Shown here: piece by piece, positions 35,538 to 45,950 of the stretch
How positions within the stretch are numbered: position 1 is the first letter of the stretch
How the letters are laid out: every line of letters starts with the position of its first letter
Origin: Armatimonadota bacterium
GTDB taxonomy: Bacteria > Armatimonadota > Chthonomonadetes > Chthonomonadales > Chthonomonadaceae
DNA length: 64,000 nt
Direction of reading: 5' to 3'
Assembly (NCBI GenBank): GCA_028871815.1
Contig: JAGWMJ010000004.1
Coordinates: 62,001 to 126,000, forward strand
The notes under the pieces: generated by a model
The model's database searches: none
What the model saw: only the letters and a program-made list of their open reading frames with translations
What the model was told of the DNA's origin: nothing
Program-made: the position numbers and the translations under genes

Positions 35538-36412
35538 ACAGCGATGCCGTCCATGGTTTGGTGCCAGACGCGTGTCAACTCTGCCTGTTCGGCTGTTGTC
35601 GGCGGCCCGGCGCCGTATACCGCTGTGCCGACAGGCAGTCCGCGCATTGCAAGCAGGTACTTGATCGCAGCCACGGTTCCAAGTGGCTTAACCGCGTCAC
35701 GCAACGCGGTCAGGCGGGGCTGCAGATTCCTTTCGCCGCTCCAGATACGCGAAACTAGCTCGGGAGCCACATTGGCCAGCGCCGAGATGAACCCCGCGGC
35801 TCCCAGCTCTGCAGCGCGGGCACAGAAGTGATCGCCGCCCGCGAATACGCGCGATCGCTCTCCGAACTTTTCAATCAACGTCGCCACTCGCCGTTCATCG
35901 CCTGATGAGTCCTTGATCCCGCTTAATATGCCGTCATCCGTCAGGCGGCCATAACTCTCCAGCGAAATGCCATTGATAGCCTGCTGAGGAATGTGGTACG
36001 CGAACACCGGCAGCGCGGCTGCGGCGGCGGCATCTGTGTACCACCGGTACACGTCGCAATCATCAACGGGATAGTAGATTGGGGGCTGCAGGAAGAGCGC
36101 GGCAGCGCCGGCGGCGGCCGCGGCCTGCGCAACACGGATCACGCCCGGCATGGTCGGCTGCCAGATGCCGGCGATAACCGGCACATTCGCCCCGGCAACA
36201 GCTACCAGCGACTGGTAAAGCCTGTACCGATCATGCTCATGTACAGCCAGGAACTCGCCGCTGCTGCCGCACGGGCACAGACCCCGCACGCCGCGCTCGA
36301 GGAGCCAGGAAGCATGTTGTGCTGCCGCAGAGCAATCCGCGGCCTCGCCATCAAATGGCGTCACAATCGCGGCATAGCAGCCGGCAAACCGGAACGGGTC
36401 GGAGTAGCTCAT
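35534..36412 (-). CDS. dihydrodipicolinate synthase / N-acetylneuraminate lyase family aldolase
   Basis: A 292-residue class I aldolase of the DapA family. The ATG at 36412 begins at the conserved YAAIVTPF strand; a longer upstream frame has no conservation. Family landmarks: CGSSGEFLAV (GTTGE-type pyruvate-binding loop), the Tyr of FAYHIPQQ and the Schiff-base Lys of SGIKDSSGDE. In an operon with an exported FAD oxidoreductase and next to a divergent sugar ABC importer, a role in catabolism of a sugar acid is more likely than lysine synthesis. The substrate cannot be read from the sequence. Confidence 0.85.
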   Translation of the reverse strand: MSYSDPFRFAGCYAAIVTPFDGEAADCSAAAQHASWLLERGVRGLCPCGSSGEFLAVHEHDRYRLYQSLVAVAGANVPVIAGIWQPTMPGVIRVAQAAAAAGAAALFLQPPIYYPVDDCDVYRWYTDAAAAAALPVFAYHIPQQAINGISLESYGRLTDDGILSGIKDSSGDERRVATLIEKFGERSRVFAGGDHFCARAAELGAAGFISALANVAPELVSRIWSGERNLQPRLTALRDAVKPLGTVAAIKYLLAMRGLPVGTAVYGAGPPTTAEQAELTRVWHQTMDGIAV

Positions 36413-36618
36413 CTCGGTTCTGTCTGTTCGCGCGCCGGAGGCGCGGTTCCTGCACGGCCAGGCGCGCCCCGCCGGCCGGTTCCGGCCAGTCCAGCCGGTA
36501 AAATAAGCGCCAAGGCGCCACAGGCTCAAGCGGCCAAACTTTGTGGTTGCGCCAGGTGGGAAGCGATGCCGATCACGCAAAGGTACGGGGTTCGGGAGGA
36601 GCGTCGCTGCCGCCGGCC

Positions 36619-37950
36619 ATGCTCGCTGGCCGCTTGAAAACGGCTGCTGCCGGCCGCATCGTCCTTCGTGTCGCAATCGGCCTTGCGGCAGCTTCCTCTC
36701 TGTTCGGCGCCGGGTGCAGCCCGCGTCGGTCTACCCCCGCCGGCACGTCGTTCACCGTCTGGTCGATGTGGAGTGGCCAGGAGGAGCGCAATTTCGAGGC
36801 GGTGCTCCAACGGTATGAACAGCTGCACCCCGGCGTGCACATCCGAAACCTGGGCGCCGTCGCAGACGACACCAAGACGATACGCGCGATAGTAGCGGGT
36901 GTGCCGCCCGACCTGTTCACACTCTCGGATCCCTCTTACCTCGGTCCGCTGGCGCGGGACGGCGCCCTGACACCGCTCGATTCGCGCTTTGCCGCATCCG
37001 GCATCAAAACTCACGACTATGTGCCGGCATCGCTGCGCCTGTGCATGTACAACGGCCATCTCTACGGCATTCCTTTTCTCATCGACGATGAGGCGCTGCT
37101 CTGGAACAAGGCCGAATTTCGCGCAGCAGGACTGAATCCCGACCGGCCACCACAGACACTGGGGGAGCTCGCCAACGACGCGGTACGGCTTACGAAGCGC
37201 ACTCCCGCGGGCGCTATTGGCACGCTGGGAATGCGGCCCGTCAGCGATCTCTACACCATCTGCGCGCTCTTCGGTGGGCGGCTTGCCGATGCTTCCGGTC
37301 GGACGATAACGGCTGCAGACACAGGCAATATCGCTGCATTGACCTGGTACAAAAGGCTGGTTGATCGTGAGGGCGGCGCGGAGTCTGTGGACGCGTTCGC
37401 TACGGGATTCGGCAGCGATCAGGGCGGCAGCAATCCGTTCTTCACCGGCAAGGTAGCCATGATGATCAACGGCGAATGGAACCCCTACTGGATTTCGCGT
37501 TACGCTCCGAGCCTGGACTACGGTGTTGCACCGATTCCACCTCCGGCCGCCGATCCGCAACGGCTCGGAACGACCTGGGTGGGTGGCAACGTCTTTTGTA
37601 TACCAAAGGAGAGCCGCCATCCACTGGCTGCCTGGCGGTTCCTGGTGTGGACGCAGTCGCGCGAGGCGCAGGTAATGTTCGCCCGCAGGATGAACAATGT
37701 GCCCAACATCCTGTCGGTGCTGAGCGATCCTGCGCTGCGTACCGGTGCGCCATTCCGCAGTCGTTACGCCATCTTTCTCAACCTGGCCGCTGGATCACAA
37801 ACACTCTGCTTTCCACCCATGCCAGTGGCCAGCCTCTATAACAACCAGATGAGCAACGCGATTGAGCGCGTGCTTCTCGGAGATCTGTCGCCGACCGCAG
37901 CGCTTCAAGGTGTTCAAACACGTGTTCAGAGCGAGCTGAACCGCTCGTGA
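36619..37950 (+). CDS. sugar ABC transporter substrate-binding lipoprotein
   Basis: About 443 residues, family 1 solute-binding protein. Signal and lipobox-like sequence VAIGLAAASSLFGAGCSPR; Cys at about 33 is the likely lipidation site, although Gly at -3 is not ideal. Mature landmarks: FTVWSMWSGQEERNFEAVLQ, GVPPDLFTLSDPSYLGPLA, LYGIPFLIDDEALLWNKAEF and FFTGKVAMMINGEW. ATG 36619 is used; GGAGGAG at 36595-36601 would fit a CTG at 36607 better, and the frame reaches TTG 36541, so the start is uncertain. It is coupled to the permease by GTGA. Confidence 0.85.
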   Translation: MLAGRLKTAAAGRIVLRVAIGLAAASSLFGAGCSPRRSTPAGTSFTVWSMWSGQEERNFEAVLQRYEQLHPGVHIRNLGAVADDTKTIRAIVAGVPPDLFTLSDPSYLGPLARDGALTPLDSRFAASGIKTHDYVPASLRLCMYNGHLYGIPFLIDDEALLWNKAEFRAAGLNPDRPPQTLGELANDAVRLTKRTPAGAIGTLGMRPVSDLYTICALFGGRLADASGRTITAADTGNIAALTWYKRLVDREGGAESVDAFATGFGSDQGGSNPFFTGKVAMMINGEWNPYWISRYAPSLDYGVAPIPPPAADPQRLGTTWVGGNVFCIPKESRHPLAAWRFLVWTQSREAQVMFARRMNNVPNILSVLSDPALRTGAPFRSRYAIFLNLAAGSQTLCFPPMPVASLYNNQMSNAIERVLLGDLSPTAALQGVQTRVQSELNRS

Positions 37951-38882
37951 CCACCGTGCCGGCACGGCGAACCTCCTCGCGGTCGGGGCAAGATGCCCGT
38001 GCGCTGCGCATTGGTCTTGTCTTCGTTTCGCCGTGGATCATTGGGTTTCTGATCTTTACGCTCTATCCGATTCTTGCATCGCTGTACTACAGCTTTTGCC
38101 AGTACCGTGTGCTTACCCCTCCGCACTGGGTTGGCGTGCGAAACTACGTCGATCTGTTCACCGATCGCGAATACTTCCTCCAGTCGCTCTGGAACACGTG
38201 CTTCATGTTTCTGGAGTTGCCTTTGTCGCTGGTTTTTGGTTTGGCGATAGCGCTGCTCCTCAACCAGAAGCTGAAAGGCATGGCCTGGTTTCGCACGCTG
38301 TACTACCTCCCTTCCGTGGTGCCAACGGTAGCCTCATCCATCTTGTGGCTGTGGTTGCTTAACCCGGAGTACGGCCTTGTTAACAAAACGCTTCAGGTGT
38401 TTCATATTCAGACCACCGCGTGGTTGGCAGACCGGATGTGGGCCAAACCCGGCTTTATTGTGATGGACTTGTGGTCCGTTGGCGGTGGAATGGTGATCTA
38501 CCTCGCATCGCTTCAAGGCGTTCCCCAGCACCTTTACGAAGCCGCCGAGCTGGACGGCGCATCGCCCTGGCAAAAGCTGCTCAATGTGACGCTGCCGTCG
38601 ATATCCCCCGTGATATTCTTTAATCTGATCCTTGGCGTAATTGGCACTTTTCAGTACTTCACGCAGGCCTTCGTGATGACCGGTTCGAACGGCAATGCCG
38701 GCGGGCCGGCGAACTCCACGCTGTTCTATGCCCTGTACCTCTACCAGAATGCGTTCCAGTACTTCCGCATGGGCTATGCATGCGCGATGGCATGGGTGCT
38801 TTTCGTTATCACTCTGGTTGCCGCATTGATCGTTTTTCGAACGTCGGCCAGATGGGTCTACTACGAAGGAGGTGGACGTTAA
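37947..38882 (+). CDS. sugar ABC transporter permease (MalF/UgpA-like)
   Basis: A 311-residue inner-membrane protein with six predicted TM helices (first IGLVFVSPWIIGFLIFTLYP). The EAA loop contacting the ATPase is YEAAELDGASPWQKLLNVTL. The GTG at 37947 overlaps the binding-protein stop. The expected second permease (MalG-like) and the ATP-binding subunit do not follow. The next gene encodes an FHA protein, so the partners must lie elsewhere or the importer is incomplete. Confidence 0.9.
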   Translation: MTTVPARRTSSRSGQDARALRIGLVFVSPWIIGFLIFTLYPILASLYYSFCQYRVLTPPHWVGVRNYVDLFTDREYFLQSLWNTCFMFLELPLSLVFGLAIALLLNQKLKGMAWFRTLYYLPSVVPTVASSILWLWLLNPEYGLVNKTLQVFHIQTTAWLADRMWAKPGFIVMDLWSVGGGMVIYLASLQGVPQHLYEAAELDGASPWQKLLNVTLPSISPVIFFNLILGVIGTFQYFTQAFVMTGSNGNAGGPANSTLFYALYLYQNAFQYFRMGYACAMAWVLFVITLVAALIVFRTSARWVYYEGGGR

Positions 38883-38902
38883 CCGCACCGGCGGAACGTG
38901 TA

Positions 38903-39316
38903 ATGCTGCGCTTCCTGGTGAAACAATTCAAGAAGGCCGCGCTTGGCGCCCGGCTCGCCGATGCCCTGGAAGAGCGCAACGGCCACGTTCGTCCTGCACC
39001 ACCGGCGCCTGCCCGCACCGGCGTGGCGCCGCCGCTCGGCCGCGTAGAGGCGGTCGCCGGACCTCACGCCGGCGAGGTATTTCCGCTTCGACAGGGCGCC
39101 ATCGTCGGCCGAGCCGCGGAGGCGCAGATATCGCTCTGCCGCGATAACTCCGTGAGCCGGCGCCACGCACGGATCATCGAGGAAGAGGGCCAGTGGCTGA
39201 TCCAGGACGGCAAGAGTACGAATGGACTCTATGTAAACGGTGAGCGTGTCGCGGAGCACTGGCTGCGGTCGGGAGATCGCGTGACCATGGGCGTTACCAC
39301 CCTGGTGATCACATGA
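38903..39316 (+). CDS. FHA-domain protein
   Basis: 137 residues; ATG at 38903. After a basic N-terminus and a Pro-rich linker (PAPPAPARTGVAPP), residues 50-137 form a forkhead-associated domain: GAIVGRAAEAQISL, DNSVSRRHARI and DGKSTNGLYVNG hold the conserved Gly-Arg, Ser-Arg-Arg-His and Asn-Gly that bind phosphothreonine. No kinase is adjacent. It lies between the sugar permease and the TMEM175-type gene with 20-bp and 7-bp gaps. Confidence 0.85.
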   Translation: MLRFLVKQFKKAALGARLADALEERNGHVRPAPPAPARTGVAPPLGRVEAVAGPHAGEVFPLRQGAIVGRAAEAQISLCRDNSVSRRHARIIEEEGQWLIQDGKSTNGLYVNGERVAEHWLRSGDRVTMGVTTLVIT

Positions 39317-39323
39317 GGGAGAC

Positions 39324-39995
39324 GTGAAGCGGCCGGCCGACCCAACCCGGGAAGGCACTGAGCGAATCCAGGCGTTCAGCGACGGTGTCTTCGCCATTGC
39401 CATCACGCTGTTGATCCTGGATATCCACGTGCCCACTTTGCCAGCGAACGCGCCGCCGCATGCGCTGGCGCGGGCACTGGTCAACCAGTGGCCGGCGTAC
39501 GGCGCCTACATCTTCACTTTCGTGATGATCGGCATCTACTGGGCGAACCACCACTACATTTTCCGCCTCTACGTCCGTACCAACCACGCCTTCAATCTGC
39601 TCAACGTGCTGTTTCTGATGTGCATCTGTTTTCTGCCATACCCCACGGCCGTGGTAGCGCAGTACTTTGCCGCGCCGAGCCAGCAAAGCGCCGCGGTTAC
39701 CCTCTATGCGATCGGGCTGCTGCTGCCGGCAGCTACGTGGCTGCTCTGCTGGCTCTACGCCACGTCACGTCGCCGGTTGATTGATAAGCGCCTTACGCAG
39801 GGCTTTATCCGGCAGATGACCGTTCAATTCTGCGCTTCGTGCGCCGTATATGCGGTGGCGATTGCCGTGACGCAGGTAAGCCCTGGGGCCGGAATTGCCA
39901 TTGCCCTGGGATTGACGCTGATCTACCTGCTGCCGCCACGCCCGCCGGAGTACGCCGGTTCAACCGTCGACGCCGGCGCCGGGCGCCCGTCGTAG
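39324..39995 (+). CDS. TMEM175-type (DUF1211) membrane protein, probable potassium channel
   Basis: 223 residues, six hydrophobic helices. The first helix carries the family signature RIQAFSDGVFAIAITLLILD, in which FSDG lines the filter region of bacterial TMEM175 channels. Bacterial members have one six-TM repeat and assemble as tetramers conducting K+. The GTG at 39324 follows GAGGGAGAC. It ends 11 bp before the convergent DUF1080 gene. Confidence 0.85.
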   Translation: MKRPADPTREGTERIQAFSDGVFAIAITLLILDIHVPTLPANAPPHALARALVNQWPAYGAYIFTFVMIGIYWANHHYIFRLYVRTNHAFNLLNVLFLMCICFLPYPTAVVAQYFAAPSQQSAAVTLYAIGLLLPAATWLLCWLYATSRRRLIDKRLTQGFIRQMTVQFCASCAVYAVAIAVTQVSPGAGIAIALGLTLIYLLPPRPPEYAGSTVDAGAGRPS

Positions 39996-40005
39996 ACCGG
40001 TCACC

Positions 40006-41268
40006 TCAGGGCAGACGCCGGATGTAGATATTCTTGAACCACAACTGTGAGCCGTGGTGCTGCAGCTCGATCTGTTCTACCGGATAGATCGGCTTGCTGC
40101 GCTCCCAGTAGTTCTCCATCACAACGTTGTTGACCACCAGTTTGTGGTTCAGGTAGACCGTCACGCGGTCACCCACCATCACGATGCGGAAGTGGTTCCA
40201 CTGGCCGATGGGATGATCGGCGAATACCAGCGGGTTGCTGGGTCCCTTGATGTTGTTGTAGAGGCCGCCCGATCCCAGCGGATTGTCCCAAATCTGAACC
40301 TGCGGGCTGCCGCGCAGGTAGATCCCGCTGTCACCCTTTGGGGGTATCTTCCAATCCACCATCATCTCAAAGTTGCCATACTGCTTGACGGTGCACAGGT
40401 TATTGTTGCGCCCGTCATACGTGATGGCCCCGTCTGCCACTTTCCAGTGCTGAAACGCCACGGCGGTCGCTTTCTTAGTGGCAGCGGCAAGCGCTTCGGG
40501 CGTCATCTTGTGCCGCGTTGGTGGATCTGCGACGAGGCCTTTCCAGCCGCGTAAGCTGTGCCCATCGAAGAGCGCCTTGAATCCTGCCGGCGGATGGTTG
40601 TCGCGCATCTGGTGGCCCAGGTCCTGCAGGTAGACGTTGCGAAACCATACGGTGCTTGGGCCGTGACCGAGGAAGCCAATGTGGCCTTGCGACCTCAGCA
40701 TGCCGGGATGATCGGCCATCGTCTGTGGGTCCGTTACGCGGTTCAGCCATGCGTCCACCGTTGTGATGCCGTTGACGATTACCCGGATATGGCGGCCCTT
40801 TGCAACGATCTCTTCGGAGTTCCACTGGCCAACCGGGCGTTCGGCGCCACGCTTCGCCGGCCACACCTTATAGATGGAGCCGTGGTACTGCCCGGGCTCA
40901 AGGTGCGCGTAGTCCGGCGACGAGTCGTCTAACACCTGCACTTCCATACCCATGTAAGCCGCATCGCCCTGGAACGGAGCGCGAATGCCAATTCCGTTAT
41001 TGCCGGCGGGGCTCAGCTTGAACTGGAAGCGAAACGCGAAGTCGCTGTAGTTCTTCTCGGTAAACAGGTTATCGTTGCAACCTGCCGGACACTCCAGCAC
41101 GCCGCCGGGATCCACCTTGTAGGTGACCGCCGAGCCGCCGACCTCGCGCCAGCCGGCAAGGTCAGTGCCATTGAAAACGTGCACCCAGGGATGCTGCGCC
41201 GCAGCTGCGCTGCAGCAGGCGACCAAACACGCACCTGCCGCCGTCACGGCTCTCCAAAGACGAACCAT
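40006..41268 (-). CDS. secreted protein with two DUF1080 (3-keto-disaccharide hydrolase-like) domains
   Basis: 420 residues; the ATG at 41268 follows AAGGAG. The signal peptide is VRLWRAVTAAGACLVACCSA. Two concanavalin-like DUF1080 domains follow: residues 28-205 (VFNGTDLAGWREVGGSAVTY, SPAGNNGIGIRAPFQGDAAY, SIYKVWPAK) and 215-420 (LFDGHSLRGWKGLVADP, MVDWKIPPKGDSGIYLRGSP, VVNNVVMENYWERSKPI). Such proteins act on glycans outside the cytoplasm; some family members hydrolyse 3-keto-glycosides. The gene is 13 bp after the HD-domain gene and is the last of the presenilin-like/tgt operon. Confidence 0.85.
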   Translation of the reverse strand: MVRLWRAVTAAGACLVACCSAAAAQHPWVHVFNGTDLAGWREVGGSAVTYKVDPGGVLECPAGCNDNLFTEKNYSDFAFRFQFKLSPAGNNGIGIRAPFQGDAAYMGMEVQVLDDSSPDYAHLEPGQYHGSIYKVWPAKRGAERPVGQWNSEEIVAKGRHIRVIVNGITTVDAWLNRVTDPQTMADHPGMLRSQGHIGFLGHGPSTVWFRNVYLQDLGHQMRDNHPPAGFKALFDGHSLRGWKGLVADPPTRHKMTPEALAAATKKATAVAFQHWKVADGAITYDGRNNNLCTVKQYGNFEMMVDWKIPPKGDSGIYLRGSPQVQIWDNPLGSGGLYNNIKGPSNPLVFADHPIGQWNHFRIVMVGDRVTVYLNHKLVVNNVVMENYWERSKPIYPVEQIELQHHGSQLWFKNIYIRRLP

Positions 41269-41281
41269 ATCTAAACTCCTT

Positions 41282-41986
41282 CTATAGCTCTGCGCCATTG
41301 ACTATCAGGGCAAACCGGCACCCAAGTTTCTGGGCGGCCTTACGGCACATCGTCATTCGCATCACAAATATCTCAAAATACTCCATCACGGTAGCTTCAC
41401 GGGTGTCAATATCCAGCCGCAAGCTCAGCAAGCGCTCGGAGCGGTTGACATCCATGTGCGACTTGCGGACAGCGAAGTTCACGCGATCGTGGATGTCGAA
41501 TGTAGCGCGGTCCGGGTTCTGCACGCGCGTATAGTGCACGTCACTCTTGTCGGCCACAATCACCGCTGCGGCGATGTCCGTTATTGGCTCACCCTCCGGC
41601 TCCTCGTGATTTCCAATGGCTCCGATGATGGATGCCGTTTCGTAGGCCATCATAGCCATACCATCAAGCAGCTGAAACGCCATTACGGCGCCAATCTGCG
41701 GGTGGTATACGCGGTGTACGCAGTTGCCGATATCGTGCAGGTAACCGGCGATGCCGGCCAACTCGGCCTCGCGTTCCGCCATACCCAGATCGAGGCAGAT
41801 GTTCCGCGCGATACCGGCAACCAGACCCGCGTGACGCAGCCCGTGCTCCGAGTAACCGATGACTGCCATTTGCTCGTTCGCCTTCTCGATATAGGCGTTC
41901 ACCTTTCGACTGGAACGTACCTGTCGCAGCGTGACGAGGTTTGATGCCGCGTTCGGGACAGCATCAGCTGCTTCGTGCGATGTCAC
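41282..41986 (-). CDS. HD-domain phosphohydrolase
   Basis: 234 residues. Metal-site residues of the HD superfamily can be followed: HGLRHAGLVAGIAR (first His), GYLHDIGN (HD pair) and a later IGNHEEPEGE and VIVADKSDVHYTR (Asp). The family hydrolyses nucleotides or cyclic nucleotides; the substrate here is unknown. It begins 2 bp after the tgt stop and is in the same operon. Confidence 0.82.
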   Translation of the reverse strand: MTSHEAADAVPNAASNLVTLRQVRSSRKVNAYIEKANEQMAVIGYSEHGLRHAGLVAGIARNICLDLGMAEREAELAGIAGYLHDIGNCVHRVYHPQIGAVMAFQLLDGMAMMAYETASIIGAIGNHEEPEGEPITDIAAAVIVADKSDVHYTRVQNPDRATFDIHDRVNFAVRKSHMDVNRSERLLSLRLDIDTREATVMEYFEIFVMRMTMCRKAAQKLGCRFALIVNGAEL

Positions 41987-41988
41987 AG

Positions 41989-44186
<2,198 letters not shown>

Positions 44187-44432
44187 CGAGCGGGCGGACC
44201 GGGTTTGGGCTAACCAACGGGCGCGGGGCGCAGCCGCAAAGTGTCAGGCGCGTTCGGTGCTGGCGACCGGCGCCAGCAGGCATGGCCGTTCCGGCGGGCC
44301 GTCATCGCCGGCGGCCTTGCCTGTCTGCGCGCATCGGCCCCGCGATATGGCCCGAGTGATGACTCTTCACGTTGCCGTAAATGCTGCTATTTCACGGTGC
44401 CCGCGACACGAGCTTCGCATGTCGCCTTCGTG

Positions 44433-45173
44433 CTAGTCTGAAGCGCCTCCAAGATTGAAGAGCCGAGCAGCGTTGTCATGCACGATGCGGCGCATATCGG
44501 TCTCGGAGATCTCCGAATCGGTGAGCAAACCCAGCGCGGCCGCTGGATCGCAGTCGGGCGCTCCGCTTCCGAACAGGATCCGATGCGAACCCAGGGCAGC
44601 CACTGCGGCCGGAACCTTGGCGCGGTCCATTGGTCCGGATGTTTCCAATGTGATATTCACCGATTGGTGTGCTGCGGCGATGGCCGAGCGCCAGTCGGCT
44701 CCGCCCATGCCGAGGAAAACAAAGCGGTGCATGCTGTACTGCTTCGCCAGCTGCAGCGCCACTTCAACCCCCCTCGCATCGGCTGTCGGCACCAGAATGG
44801 GCTTCTGGAATCGGCGGCAGGCATTCAGGACTTCATCGGCAACCAGAACCGGCAGCGGTTCGCCCGGATGCGCCGGCTGCAGCGCCACCGCCAGAAACCG
44901 TCGACTGCCCAGCAAATCCCGAATGGCAATTACCGAATCCTCTACGCGGTTCAAATGAGCCACCACGCAACCGTACAGGCCCTCGGCGTGTTCCAGCATC
45001 GCATTCAGTATCCGATTTCCGGCGACCGGATCGGCCCACATGGCTCGACGTGAGGCGACGAGTGCCTGGTTCACGCCGGCATCCTTCAAAAAGGAGTTGA
45101 GCTGCTCCAGCGTGTTGGCCACGCCGTCGAGCGCATAGCCCTCAACTACGGTGTGGCAATCGAAAACCGCCAT
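44433..45173 (-). CDS. amidohydrolase-superfamily TIM-barrel protein (1 of 2)
   Basis: 246 residues. The fold is suggested by the N-terminal MAVFDCHTVVEG, the strand KPILVPTADARGVEVALQLA, and the C-terminal RILFGSGAPDCDPAAAL followed by IVHDNAARLFNL, as in amidohydrolase_2 enzymes. The usual first metal motif HxH is reduced to one His (DCH), so hydrolytic activity is uncertain. It starts 18 bp after the stop of a related gene in the gltX operon. Confidence 0.65.
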   Translation of the reverse strand: MAVFDCHTVVEGYALDGVANTLEQLNSFLKDAGVNQALVASRRAMWADPVAGNRILNAMLEHAEGLYGCVVAHLNRVEDSVIAIRDLLGSRRFLAVALQPAHPGEPLPVLVADEVLNACRRFQKPILVPTADARGVEVALQLAKQYSMHRFVFLGMGGADWRSAIAAAHQSVNITLETSGPMDRAKVPAAVAALGSHRILFGSGAPDCDPAAALGLLTDSEISETDMRRIVHDNAARLFNLGGASD

Positions 45174-45191
45174 GGGGTCGCCTCCTTCGGA

Positions 45192-45950
45192 TCAAGCGTC
45201 CAGTTTTAGAATGCGGCGTGCGTTGCCCGCTGCGATCTTTTGCGTGTCGCCTGGCGGCAGGGCTGCGCGCAGCAGAGCTGTCGCGGCGGCAGCCACGGGC
45301 TGCGCGGGAGCGCCGGTACCGAACACAAGGCGGTCCGCACCCAGTTGTTCCGCGAGCGCGGCGATCAGCCCGGTCGCGTGGAGCTGAGAGGTCTCAATGC
45401 TCCATGTCGGTTTGTCGGCAAGTGCAGCCACGGCTTCCGTCGCCAGCCTGAGGTCGATACCCACGAGAATGACGTCGCCGGTGCCGCCGACGGTGCGGGC
45501 CAGGTCACTCACCATGCCCGGCCGGTCTACCTGCACGGCAATCGGCAGCCCCTGCGCCGCTGCCTCGCGTGCCAAACCGGCGAAGGCCACCGAAGTTACC
45601 GGCCAGCCCTGTATATTTGGATAGAAGCGCAGCAACCGGAATCCCTGCTGCTTCAGACTTCGCACGGCTGCTGCGTTCGCCGTAAGGTGAGTTGGGTCTA
45701 GAGATGTGGCGGGCACCAGTTCCGAATGCTCCTTGCAGGCGGCGCCCGTAGCGGTATTACCGATCGCTGCATCCAGCAATACGGCCAGCGTCGACAGCGT
45801 GCAGGCGCGCTTGACACCGTGGCGCGCCATCAGTTGAAGCAGGCTGGCAGCAGTCATGTCGGCGCTCGCGATCGGCCACGGTCCAAACAGCGTGCTGATA
45901 TCGATCAGGTCGGGTGCGATGGCGGCCAGCGCTCCGGGCTCTGTAGTCAT
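45192..45950 (-). CDS. amidohydrolase-superfamily TIM-barrel protein (2 of 2)
   Basis: 252 residues, related to the next gene: HRFVFLGMG-type strands and the end DRLVFGTGAPAQPVAAAATA then IAAGNARRILKLDA. The N-terminal segment DLIDISTLFGPWP lacks both histidines of the metal site, suggesting a non-catalytic or altered enzyme. The ATG at 45950 overlaps the gltX stop by 4 bp, so expression is tied to glutamyl-tRNA synthetase. Confidence 0.65.
   Translation of the reverse strand: MTTEPGALAAIAPDLIDISTLFGPWPIASADMTAASLLQLMARHGVKRACTLSTLAVLLDAAIGNTATGAACKEHSELVPATSLDPTHLTANAAAVRSLKQQGFRLLRFYPNIQGWPVTSVAFAGLAREAAAQGLPIAVQVDRPGMVSDLARTVGGTGDVILVGIDLRLATEAVAALADKPTWSIETSQLHATGLIAALAEQLGADRLVFGTGAPAQPVAAAATALLRAALPPGDTQKIAAGNARRILKLDA

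Noticed and set aside
32952-36412. Lysine-biosynthesis assignment (dapA) for the aldolase
   Set aside because: The operon partner is an exported FAD oxidoreductase and no other lysine gene is near; only the family, not the reaction, is supported.
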